A stretch of 20,448 nucleotides of DNA from NCBI GenBank assembly GCA_000226015.1, contig JH153578.1:92781-113228 (forward strand), written 5' to 3'. How positions within the stretch are numbered: the first letter of the stretch is position 1; every line of letters starts with the position of its first letter. Source of the stretch: Mnemiopsis leidyi (taxonomy: Eukaryota > Ctenophora > Tentaculata > Lobata > Bolinopsidae). Below the pieces are notes generated by a model. That model saw nothing but the letters and a program-made list of their open reading frames with translations, had not been told where the DNA came from and made no database searches. Below, one piece after another: positions 1 to 8,726 of the stretch. The translations under genes were made by a program, and so were the position numbers.

Positions 1-19
1 TAGTGCTCTAATTTTCCAG

Positions 20-148
20 AATTATCCTCCAGCTGCAATCCTAAAAGTTCTTTACGAGCCCATAGTAGTGTGTAATCCGATTCAGCAACTGTCGATTATT
101 TCTGTCTCTGTAATTGTAAACTTGTACGAATTAGAATTGAGATTTTGA
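20..148 (+). CDS. possible terminal exon of a gene entering from the left (partial)
   Basis: A pyrimidine-rich stretch ending in CCAG (16-19) is followed by 42 open codons and a TGA at 146-148, beginning NYPPAAILKVLYEPIVV. An AATAAA lies about 230 bp downstream, which would suit a 3' UTR. The peptide alternates hydrophobic and polar residues like a beta-sandwich edge, but I do not recognise the family. Without the upstream exons the frame cannot be confirmed, and a chance open stretch of this length is possible. Confidence 0.3.
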   Translation, partial: NYPPAAILKVLYEPIVVCNPIQQLSIISVSVIVNLYELELRF

Positions 149-375
149 GCTTGTGTAAATGCTTACAGTTCTTGACAAGATAGAACATACTTGGACATTT
201 AAGGAAAATTAACACTTTATTTTGTTTACTACATGTGATATATATGTATTTGTAATCAAACCAATTCAACATATATGTGTGGGATTTCTTTGAATATTTC
301 TAAGTTGAGCTACATAAAATATTTGTGGGAGTCAAACTTATGCCCCGAGGATTACAACATTGCACGCGTACCTAT

Positions 376-381
376 AATAAA
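376..381 (+). terminator. candidate poly(A) signal AATAAA
   Basis: A canonical AATAAA hexamer (in cctataataaaatgcgcc) lies downstream of the possible terminal exon at 20-148. In AT-rich DNA this hexamer also occurs by chance, so the assignment depends on that exon being real. Confidence 0.3.
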
Positions 382-1684
382 ATGCGCCAAAATATTTGAC
401 AATTGTTCACTTCATCACCAGCCCTCATATCAAGGGTTTATTGTTTAAGAATGTATTTCAAGCCAGGAAGTATCCAGAAAAATTGGCGAGCTTGCCTAAT
501 GGGTGATTAAACTCAATAACTATGAGTTATCGGGCGGGTTTTATCATGCGTAATTTTACATCCGTTGTGCGTAAGTCCGTGCTACCCCTCCGAGATATAC
601 TGACCTTTGATGGGAATTCAGGAAATTCTGCTCCTGACAAATATTTCTAACAATGAACTTTACTGTAAATAATTATCTTGCGTACTAAGGGAGTTTCGGT
701 TGACAGAATGATGGCTTACGCAGAGTATTTTGATACGTAGATGACTACAAGAATATACTATACATGTTAACTACACAATACACTATAGACTTAACACAGA
801 CTACACTTTCATAACACATAGACTATCAAGTAAATTATAAAATTAAAAACAGACTTAACTGACTGACTACCAATCTAAGTGATTCAGACATAATATTCTG
901 TAGTACACACAACAAAATGTCAGATAAATTACACGGGCCTAGATATAATAAAGGCTGTAGAAAATAGTCTAGATAATATAGACTACTCAAAACCTGCCCC
1001 AATACCAGCTGCTTTATACGCGTTACACTCCTTACTCTATCGTCATTTAACGTCTCTTTGTTCACTAATAGGTCGCTCTCACGAAGAGTCTGCATTATAA
1101 AAATTTGTACTTTTTTGTAATAATTTGAAATGGATATTGAAGTTTTGATATTTGTCAGGACACCGTCTGACGGTGTAAGCAAAATAAAAATTACAATTGC
1201 TACGTTTCGACGATTGTGTTTGTCCAGTTCTGGCATCAAATAATTTTAATTGTGAAAGGCGATACTCGCAGAAATTGGCGAGCAAAACGTAAAATTATTC
1301 CTGCGCTCTCTCACTGCTATAGCGGAGGGGCGTTCAAACTCTCAGATTCACAAACACTCCATGAGGCTGTGTATGGAAATGTCGCTATTCCAAATAAGGC
1401 ATTGTTGCTGCCCAAATAAGGAGTTATCAGTTTCTATTGATGCAGGCGTGATCCTGTGAGTTAATAAGTAATGCTCTGTTTCTCTTGTTACCCGTTCAAT
1501 GTTCGTGCTGTACATTATATGATAGCGGCAGTAAAGGTTTGAAACAGAATTGGGTTCAGTTTTTAGTCTTGATTTTCTTAATCCAACTTTTTGGACAACT
1601 AAATATCTTACAGTTCCACTTGTCTAGGACATGTCATGTCTAGAGTGAACTGCTGTCTCCCTCGCGTTAGTTCAGTAGTGAGAG
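382..1684. other. stretch without a recognisable gene
   Basis: AT-rich sequence. The longer open frames here (minus strand 835-1239 and 1079-1285, plus strand 1216-1419) overlap one another, have biased low-complexity composition and resemble no family I know. I see no LIM-type cysteine spacing that could supply the missing upstream exons of the LIM gene at 4146. It may be intergenic, or an intron of that gene. Confidence 0.5.
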
Positions 1685-1999
1685 ATGTTTGGCTGGTTTG
1701 TTGATGGAGTGTCCGTGTTGGGAAACATTTTCATGCTGTACGTTGGTATCTGCCTCAAGAAAGTAGACTACCAAGTCGTCAGGAAACCCATACATGAAGC
1801 TGACTTCTTGTCGGACTCTGAAGTGTCCGATGTAGACCTAGAAGCAAATCAGCGTGAAGAACTGATTAAAGCGGAAGATGAGAAGGAGCAAGAAACTCAG
1901 GTTACCATAACAACCACAGTGGTGAAGGAAGAAAGAACTGATCAGTATCGTCAAGTTATAGGAAGGACTAAAGAAGGAATCCCGATAAGAGTCATGTGA
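1685..1999 (+). CDS. tandem serine/acidic small protein A (family unrecognised)
   Basis: The open frame runs from ATG 1685 (104 aa). A second ATG at 1732 (86 aa) is the better homologous start: from there the DNA (ctcaagaaagta...ccaag) aligns with the start region of copy C at 3026. If 1685 is used, residues 4-24 form a hydrophobic segment. The C-terminal half is acidic (DLEANQREELIKAEDEKEQE), followed by a Thr/Val-rich strand and the closing motif QYRQ-IGRTKEGIPIR-M, nearly identical to the tail of copy B about 720 bp downstream. No known domain is recognised, and the function is unknown. No poly(A) signal is evident before copy B, so it could be a separate short gene, a relic, or an exon of a larger transcript. 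Confidence 0.55.
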   Translation: MFGWFVDGVSVLGNIFMLYVGICLKKVDYQVVRKPIHEADFLSDSEVSDVDLEANQREELIKAEDEKEQETQVTITTTVVKEERTDQYRQVIGRTKEGIPIRVM

Positions 2000-3460
2000 C
2001 TTCTGTCTGTCATGTTTGGCCGAATATTTTGTCTACCTGGCTGCTGCGTAGTACAATTACATTTTCCTAATTCTTAATCTCCATGTCTATGTCCAGCAAA
2101 TATTGTGCAATGTGTTGTCTTCAAAACAACTGGACATCATTGTGAGAGCACGGGTCGTCTAACAAAGAGAGTTGGCTTATGTTTCCGGTGCGCTAGCCGG
2201 AGTAAGATAGTTTTACAAATTGTTCACTCTAAAACTGTAGAACCGGTTTGTTTACGCTAAAGCTAGATTGTTTACTCTAAAGCTGGATTGTTTGTAGTGT
2301 CTACTTAAATATGATGTGTTGTTTCCGAACAAAATATGCTGACCAAGACATGTTACCCTCCAAAGTTTGCCCTGTAGTCAACCAGGCTCCTCGCAACAAG
2401 TCTACGGATAGGACAGCTCTGCCATCACATTCAGACAAGAGCAAGAGTGAAGTTCAGAGTTTGGATAGTCCTTGTTCAGTGTCTCCTTTAAAGCAGCGTT
2501 CTCTATCTGTTAGTAGCACTGGAACTTCTGGTGGAACTGAAACTGTGTCAGGCATGGATCTAGAAACAAATCAGTGTGAGAAAGTATTTAAAGGGGAGGA
2601 TGAGAAGGAGCAGGAAACAGAGGTTACCATGACAACCATAATGGTGCAGGAAGAAATAACTAATCAGTATCGTCAATTTATAGGAAGGACTAAAGAAGGA
2701 ATACCGATAAGAATGATGTGACATGTATGTGCCATGTTTGGCCTATATTTTGTTTATCCGACAGCTGCACACAATTAGTTCTGTTTTTCCAATTCTTTTT
2801 CGCGATGTTTATGTCGACGAAAATAGCTGACATTGTTTGCCCTCCAAACAATTAAACAACTAGACAACATTGTGAGAAACTCGGTGTTCTCAAACAAAGA
2901 CAGTTAGCTAACATTTCCGGTACTCGAGCTCCTGAGAAAGAAAGTTTTACAAATTCTCCACTATGAAACTGTTTGAGCTGGATTGTTTGCACCAGAGCTC
3001 GTTTGTTTTACAGTGTCTTTCAACCATGTTGTGTTGTTTCTCAAGAAAGTATGTTGACCAAGACCTGGTACCTTGCAAGTGTTATCCAGTAGTCAATCAT
3101 CCCTCTTACCGCGATGACAATTCTCAAGATTCTGGTCTCGGTGATATATACCCGACCTCTGTTGACATGTCTTGTAGCTACGGCAGCTTGTCTGGTAGCC
3201 ATGGTAACGTATCAGACAACAAGCCTGCGACCAGGACAGCATGGTGTCTGTCTGATGCAGTGATTACACCGGTAGCAATAGTCCTTCACAACGAGGACAC
3301 CCTCTCCGCTCTTCCACCACGCACAGACAAGAGCAGGAGTAGGGCTAGGAGAGGACTGAGGAGAACTCAGAGTTTAGATAGTCCTAGTACAGTGTCTTCT
3401 TTAAAGCAGCGTTCTCTATCTGTTGGTAGCTCTGGAACTTCTAGTGAAAGCACTTCTGTT
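1732..3460 (+). repeat. tandem duplication carrying copies A, B and C
   Basis: Homology is visible at DNA level both inside and outside the frames. The A tail and B tail are offset by 722 bp. The B and C starts are offset by 712 bp, and the A (1732) and B (2314) starts by 582 bp. Non-coding flanks also match, for example gttttacaaattgttcact at about 2211 and gttttacaaattctccact at about 2943, each followed by gaaactg-like sequence. Divergence is moderate, so the duplication is not recent. Confidence 0.7.
2311..2721 (+). CDS. tandem serine-rich small protein B (mosaic of A and C)
   Basis: 136 aa starting with ATG ATG TGT TGT TTC (MMCCF). The two cysteines by the N-terminus could be palmitoylated (inference). 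The N-terminal half matches copy C: CCF...KY-DQD..P.K..PVVN, then SLDSP.SVS.LKQRSLSV.S.GTS, a basic-serine segment suited to phosphorylation. The C-terminal half matches copy A instead: DLETNQ...EDEKEQETEVT and QYRQFIGRTKEGIPIR. The 5' leader (tagtgtct..c..ATG) resembles that of C, and the 3' flank (catgtttggcc.atattttgt) resembles that of A. The copy is therefore a structural bridge between its two neighbours. No domain is recognised. Conservation of the frame among copies argues that it has been coding. Confidence 0.6.
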   Translation: MMCCFRTKYADQDMLPSKVCPVVNQAPRNKSTDRTALPSHSDKSKSEVQSLDSPCSVSPLKQRSLSVSSTGTSGGTETVSGMDLETNQCEKVFKGEDEKEQETEVTMTTIMVQEEITNQYRQFIGRTKEGIPIRMM

Positions 3461-3628
3461 AAAGGAAGTTCCCACGACTTATCCCAGGAAATGTCAGATG
3501 AGCTTACAGAGCTGTCAGGAAGAAAGATTTCATATTCCCGATATGTATCTGGTGACATTGAGGACTTGAAAGCCCGCAAAACTTCTTTGATCAATTATTC
3601 TTCCGGTTATGCAGTGAGACTAAAATGA
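3026..3628 (+). CDS. tandem serine-rich protein C (family unrecognised)
   Basis: The frame is open from 2963, but I choose ATG 3026 (accATGt, MLCCF...; 200 aa) because copy B starts at the equivalent place and the sequence upstream aligns with non-coding leader of B. After the CCF start come DQDLVPCK and PVVNH, a Ser/Gly/Tyr-rich insert absent from A and B (SQDSGLGD, SYGSLSGSHGN), a basic stretch (SRSRARRGLRR), then TQSLDSP and SSLKQRSLSVGSSGTS. These hold several R-x-x-S sites of the kind used by basophilic kinases or 14-3-3 proteins. The tail (SGRKISYSRYVSGDIEDLKARK) differs from the IGRTKEGIPIR tail of A and B. It looks intrinsically disordered. A GTGAGA near the 3' end (3613) could be a splice donor, but the in-frame TGA follows directly and AATAAA lies at 3818. 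Confidence 0.6.
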   Translation: MLCCFSRKYVDQDLVPCKCYPVVNHPSYRDDNSQDSGLGDIYPTSVDMSCSYGSLSGSHGNVSDNKPATRTAWCLSDAVITPVAIVLHNEDTLSALPPRTDKSRSRARRGLRRTQSLDSPSTVSSLKQRSLSVGSSGTSSESTSVKGSSHDLSQEMSDELTELSGRKISYSRYVSGDIEDLKARKTSLINYSSGYAVRLK

Positions 3629-3817
3629 GTGGAGCTAAAACTTTACTGTACTTACGATGAAACAAATCAATATTGCTATAATATATCAATGGTACAATAA
3701 TTTAACTAACAAAATAATTAAAAATGTTTTAATTTAGGTAAGAACGTAAAAATTATTTCTTTTAATTTATTGCTGCGATGGGAGCTTTAGGTTTTAGTTT
3801 CGAAACTTTTGTTGTTA

Positions 3818-3823
3818 AATAAA
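3818..3823 (+). terminator. poly(A) signal AATAAA after copy C
   Basis: Canonical AATAAA (ttgttaaataaatcag) about 190 bp after the stop codon of copy C, in AT-rich sequence. A second AATAAA lies about 60 bp further on (aaaataaattta). Together they suggest transcription of the cluster can end here. Confidence 0.45.
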
Positions 3824-4145
3824 TCAGTATGAAATGGCATATATATTTGTATAGCTTCTTTTTATGTGGCATTTTCGAAAATAAATTTATGGGTACGGAT
3901 TTTCTTTATGAGTTACTCTAGAAATTGGACAAACGGTGCGATTTTTTTGCGATAAAAACTGTGGATTCAACGTCCGAATTTTCAAATGAACTAAATGTAA
4001 AAATTTTCCCCGAGTTAGTGTGAACTCCAATGCACAATAAGTGTGAGTTTTATCATAAGAAATAAGTTTGAACTAATTATTTAACAAATGCCTGATGTAA
4101 ACTAAGTTTTAACTAACTTGGAACTAAACCAACCCTCCCCATCAG

Positions 4146-7100
4146 GTGCTGCAAGCTGGCGGGAACAGTTACCACACTTCCTGTTTGAAATGCTACATTT
4201 GTACTCAACAATTCGAGGAGGGTCAGGAGATATTCATGCAGGACGAACTTTTCTGGCATACAGACTGCGACGAAACGACTGAGCATGTGGTGAGTTATTT
4301 CGTCTGTATTTTCTCCAATTTTGCGCCTGATATTTCTTAAATGTATATTTTTATATAAAGTACTGCCTTTTGTTCGCAATTAATGTTTAACCCACTATGT
4401 AGTATGTACCTACAAGTATAGACTATAGAAACCTATAAACAAACTCTTCTCATTCTCAGATCGAAGAGCAAAAACCCATCGAAGTAGAAGTGGAGGACGA
4501 AGAAAAGGTAGAGCAGGAGAAAGCTGTAAAAGAAGAAATGCAGGAAGAACCGGAGGAAGGGGAGAAGACGCCGCCGGAGCTGGTGCTGCCTCCGCCGCCT
4601 GACAGCACGCCACCGCCAGACACGCCGCTAACAGAGACACTTGAGGATCAACTCACCACACCGGACGTTTTCAAGGACCCACCTGGCACCCTTACTGCCG
4701 ACGATATCAGAGACCGGTCCAAATCCTCCGTGTCCATATTGTCTGACTACGAGGATCTGACTGTGTTGAAAGAGGCGGATCGGGAGGTAGTCTACGATTC
4801 TGATTTTGAAGAAACTGCGAACCCTGAAGTGTCTGTACGAACCTCTAAATCTCAGTCCACGTCTAGTGTCGAGCCCAAACAGTCGGACAGCGATGAGCCC
4901 AAAAAAATCCTCTCAGTTTCAGATTCCCTGGCTAGCTCCAAGCATGGAGAGGTGGAAAAAGAGGAGGTCGCTCCTTCCGCTACAGCCTCAGAGTCAGAAC
5001 CAGCAATGTCGGAGTCAGGAGGCTCCGTGAGCAGTGTCCCTAAAGGTTCAGAACCTCATAGCACCACACTGGAGTCGGACGTGAGTGTCGACAAGCAGGA
5101 AGTGTTCGGGGATGTGTCCGACACTGTCGTGATCAAGGAGAACGGTAGAGGATCTCTAACTAGTGAGCAGGAGCAGGAGCAGAAGGAGGAAGAGGAGGAA
5201 CGGCATCTCTCTGTCAAGGAGATCTTACGTCTCGCTCAAGAGAAGGAGCGGGAGACGATGGGCAATGCAGTGTTGGTCCGCAAGAACAAGGTGGACCCAA
5301 CCATTTCCCGACGTTACCTGTCCACCGACTCTGAAAACTCAGACCGGGGTTCAGAAGCAAGCGACCCGCCCGCCAAACCGCCTCGTTCCCGCTCAAAGAG
5401 TCCGGTCAGAAACAAGCCTGAAATGATAGTGCAGCCGACAATGAAATCTAACCATGGAGTACCCGACACGGCACCCAGCGCCACCCTCAAAGGATTGAGA
5501 ACTGTCGACTCTCCCATCTTGAAACTGATGGACGAAATGAACCGCCCTGACGAGGAACAGGTTGGTTTAGCTGGGGAATATTTTTACGTTGTTTCTAATT
5601 CATTTAACGACTTCGTCTATTCGTAAATTGCACATACCTACATATTTCACCACGGAATTCGTACAAATTGAGCACTTTAACGTTAGCATTTCAACTGAGT
5701 GTCGGAACCTCAAATAACCTCTCAACAACACTCACACCTTACTATTGTCCTGCAAATACAAAATGTTTTCTGCCGTATAGAAAAATTGTACATTTGACTT
5801 TGCTTTTGCAGTCAGTAATTTTACTTCTACGTTTCCAGTCGGTTTTACAGATTTTAATCTAATTTGCCTTCTGCTTATGTTTGATTTTCATTTATGTGCT
5901 TTTACTGCCTTCTTCAGAGCTTCAGTTATACCATTACCGTTTGCGCTCTGTCTCTTTCAAAATTCTCCACATTTTTTGTCCGATACCTGCTGAAGTATGT
6001 CTGAGTTTGACGATTATGTAGAGCTAAGTGAGATGCTAGAAATGGCTCTTAGTGGTGCCCCGGAGAGACTGGTAGACGATGCAACTCTGAGAGGGGAAGA
6101 AGAGGAAGGTGTGAAGGAGATAGTGGAGGATGATGGGGACTACGTGGAGCTGATTGCCGAGCAAAACGGTGGAATTATCTCTGACACAGAAAAGGTGGAA
6201 CAGAGAGCGGCTTTTATTTGGTTCTAGATCTTGCGTTGTGTATTTAACTAAGTAAACATTTTAAGTACTTGTATTTGTTATATTTCATCTGTTTAACTGT
6301 GATTACGTGTGGATCTACAGTCGAGGGTACTAAGTTCACATAGACCCAGGTCGAAAGAACGCCAAGTCCAGTGCCCGATAACCCCTGGAAGGACCAACCC
6401 AAGAACTGCAAAGCTAACTACAGCGTCCCAAAGTCTCTATCTAAAGTTCCAATTCCTCCTTCGCCGCCAACGGAGCGACGTCCCAAGAAACCCTCGCCGC
6501 CTTCTACCCCAGCAGTTGACATGCTTAAACTGATCGAGGATCAGCTCAATGTTCCGAAACCTAAAACCTATAATACCGTGGAGATGGATGAAGTTCGACT
6601 TCAGTCTGCCAACAAGGTTCTCAAAGTCTACGATGAACCGGAGGTGGACTGGGCGAGTGGTGCAGTGCGCGCATGTGATCGGGTATCTAAACACGTGCAG
6701 GGTGCTGATGGGGGAAAGCTGCAGACCGGTCCCGAGCTGGAGGTTTAAACATTGTTTGTTCGGACATCCCTTAACTTTAGGGACCAAAATAATCTTTGGA
6801 GGGTTTTTAAGTTATTTCTTTGTCTTGTGCTTGTACGTGAAACGTGCTAGTTAAGCTACACTCACTCACTCGTGTATGAGCGGTACATTTTACATCACAC
6901 ATTCATGGTCAACATTATGCTAATGTACAAAATTTACCGATTTTTTTCTTGATTTAGAGTTTTAAATCTTTTCACGATGTGATAGGTAGTTTAATGTTTA
7001 TTTCTTTTTCAGATCGACTATTTGGACTACCAAGACACATATGACATCTCAATTTTGCAAAGTCAAAAGGTGTGGCAGCTTTTAACTCTACAACTTTGTG

Positions 7101-7462
7101 TTATACTTATGAGATCACAGCCGTTTATGCCTTAGTAGATTTGGACAGTTTTCTGTCACAATATCACCAACATTAGCTCAGGGTCCGCTAATGAATACAT
7201 AGCTAATGTAAAGATATAAAACAATTCGAGTATTGTCATCAGATAAGCCTCTGCTGTATGACAAGAAATATATGATTGTTTCAGATTTGTAATGCTATCA
7301 CTGTTGCAGGTGCGCCTCCCCAAAGGTATCGACCGGTCTCAACTACAACAATATCTGTCAGATGAACAGTTCGAGGCCGCCTTTAAAATGTCGCAGGAGA
7401 AGTTCGACTCGCTACCTCTTTGGAAGAAAACGAACTTAAAAAAGTCCCTGCATCTGTTCTAG
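4146..7462 (+). CDS. abLIM/dematin-like LIM + villin headpiece actin-binding protein (3' exons)
   Basis: Exons, all phase 0: 4146-4289, 4460-5560, 6006-6194 (start uncertain), 6344 to about 6742 (end uncertain), 7013-7069, and 7310-7462 ending in TAG. The first exon encodes the second half of a LIM domain: VLQAGG then H-x2-C-x2-C-x2-C (HTSCLKCYIC) and WHTDC. This split after the first zinc knuckle is like abLIM LIM4. The 367-codon second exon is acidic, Pro/Ser-rich and disordered, with PPAKPPRSRSKSP as a possible SH3 ligand. The last exon is a villin headpiece: LPKGIDRSQLQQYLSDEQF, F.M....F..LP.WK, then NLKKSLHLF at the very C-terminus, the usual F-actin-binding end. Such proteins link actin filaments to signalling or membrane partners. 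Upstream LIM exons are not visible within the window. Confidence 0.85.
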
Positions 7463-8654
7463 AAAAAAAGCAGTTTCAATTAGCTTCTCTTAAGGGAATC
7501 TCTGTTGGAAAAAGAATGAGTCTACGCTCAATTTATTGCGAAAGTTGAGGCTATACTTGATTTATCGCGAAACTTGAAGCTAAACTTGACATATTGCGAA
7601 ACATAATGTGATTTCCCGCCTGACAGTTAATTTATTATTTTCGTTCGGTTTTAGAATGAGTTTTCTACTATATTTTTAAATTTTATATCACTGTCAAGGT
7701 GGCTCGTTCATGTTCCCACTATCCTTTCCAAGTGACTGTAGATAAGAACTGTACTATTGTGGATAAGAAAAGTGTTCTTACTAGGACCACACGAAACTTG
7801 ATATTGTATAATAGATTGGAATGTGGGACCTTACACCGGAACAAAACGCGAACAATGTTTCGGAAACTGTTAACTTTAACCGGGAAATACACACGGTTTA
7901 ACTGCGGGGCAAGTAAATTGTGTACCTTAAATATTCTATAGTATTGTTATAGATATGTTATATAATGAAGTTGTTGATTTCAATTAAGTGACTAAATCTC
8001 TATTTTAATCAAAGTTTTAAAACTAATGCTGTATAAAAGTGATCACATTAGAATTGTGTAGTACTGATGATGAATATATTGAGAAAGTCTAGTTTTTAGT
8101 GAAATATGTACTTTTAAATTTCTGGAATGTTTTATTAAGATTCTTTTCTTTCTGTGTCCAGTATTCAATTGCTGCTACAATTTTTCTAATTTTAGAAAGA
8201 TAAGCGATTTGTCAGCTCGCATTCAAAGCTTGTAAAATTGATGGATAATGTGCATTGCTTAATACCTACAATTTCAACGCAATTTTCTGAAGAAATGTAA
8301 CTATGCAGCATAAAATACCTTACTAAGGGACCGTCTCGTAATTATTACATAATCAGATAATGCTAGGACGTATTCAGATGATTACTTTTGAATACGGATA
8401 GAGCTGGTGATGATTGCGGGATCGATTTCTGTCTCAAAATATCCTCCGGTTATCCTTCTTTGCGGTTAATTTTATGGGATATAATTTCGTAGCCAGACAA
8501 AATCACCGTATTTTCGGAAAATTCTCATTGATAGCTTAACCCATTGATAGTTTAATGCCTTGAACCATCGTAGGAAGGTATAGTAGGGTTCATTCACAGA
8601 ATTTATTTGACTGCAGAAGGGAGGAGTAAACTTGCATAATCACATATTGTGTGT
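7463..8654. other. 3' UTR / intergenic stretch without a clear gene
   Basis: AT-rich sequence after the headpiece stop. It contains a short 29-bp repeat (listed separately) and an 80-codon open frame at 7699-7941 that begins with GTG and resembles nothing known. No canonical AATAAA stands out, so the 3' end of the LIM-headpiece transcript is unresolved. Confidence 0.5.
7532..7602. repeat. short 29-bp tandem repeat, about 2.4 copies
   Basis: Units of the form ttattgcgaaa.ttga.gcta.acttga recur with the gcgaaa core at 7538, 7567 and 7596, a 29-bp period. The copies are imperfect. The repeat sits in the probable 3' UTR of the LIM-headpiece gene. Confidence 0.55.
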
Positions 8655-8726
8655 ATGAGTGGGGATTACACTGACAAGCTAACACGTTTTTCTAAAGAAG
8701 TAGGTGAAGTTTACAGAAGAATGTGA
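8655..8726 (+). CDS. upstream ORF, 23 aa, overlapping the next start (TGATG)
   Basis: ATG 8655 opens a 23-codon frame (MSGDYTDKLTRFSKEVGEVY, then three residues) that stops at TGA 8724-8726. The A of that stop is the A of the main ATG at 8726, giving TGATG. The uORF start context is weak (T at -3), whereas the main start has G at -3 and G at +4. The arrangement would allow termination-reinitiation or leaky scanning and so dampen translation of the 519-aa product. It may instead be chance, or the GTAGGT inside it (8700) could be a splice donor. Confidence 0.35.
   Translation: MSGDYTDKLTRFSKEVGEVYRRM

Noticed and set aside
835-1285. Minus-strand open frames (134 and 68 codons)
   Set aside because: Overlapping frames in AT-rich DNA, biased composition, no recognisable motif, no supporting splice or poly(A) context.
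4806-5517. Alternative frames on both strands within the acidic LIM-gene exon
   Set aside because: They overlap the long in-phase exon and are explained by its GAG/CCG-rich composition.
7699-7941. 80-codon plus-strand frame after the headpiece gene
   Set aside because: Starts at GTG, no family resemblance, lies in probable 3' UTR; most likely chance.
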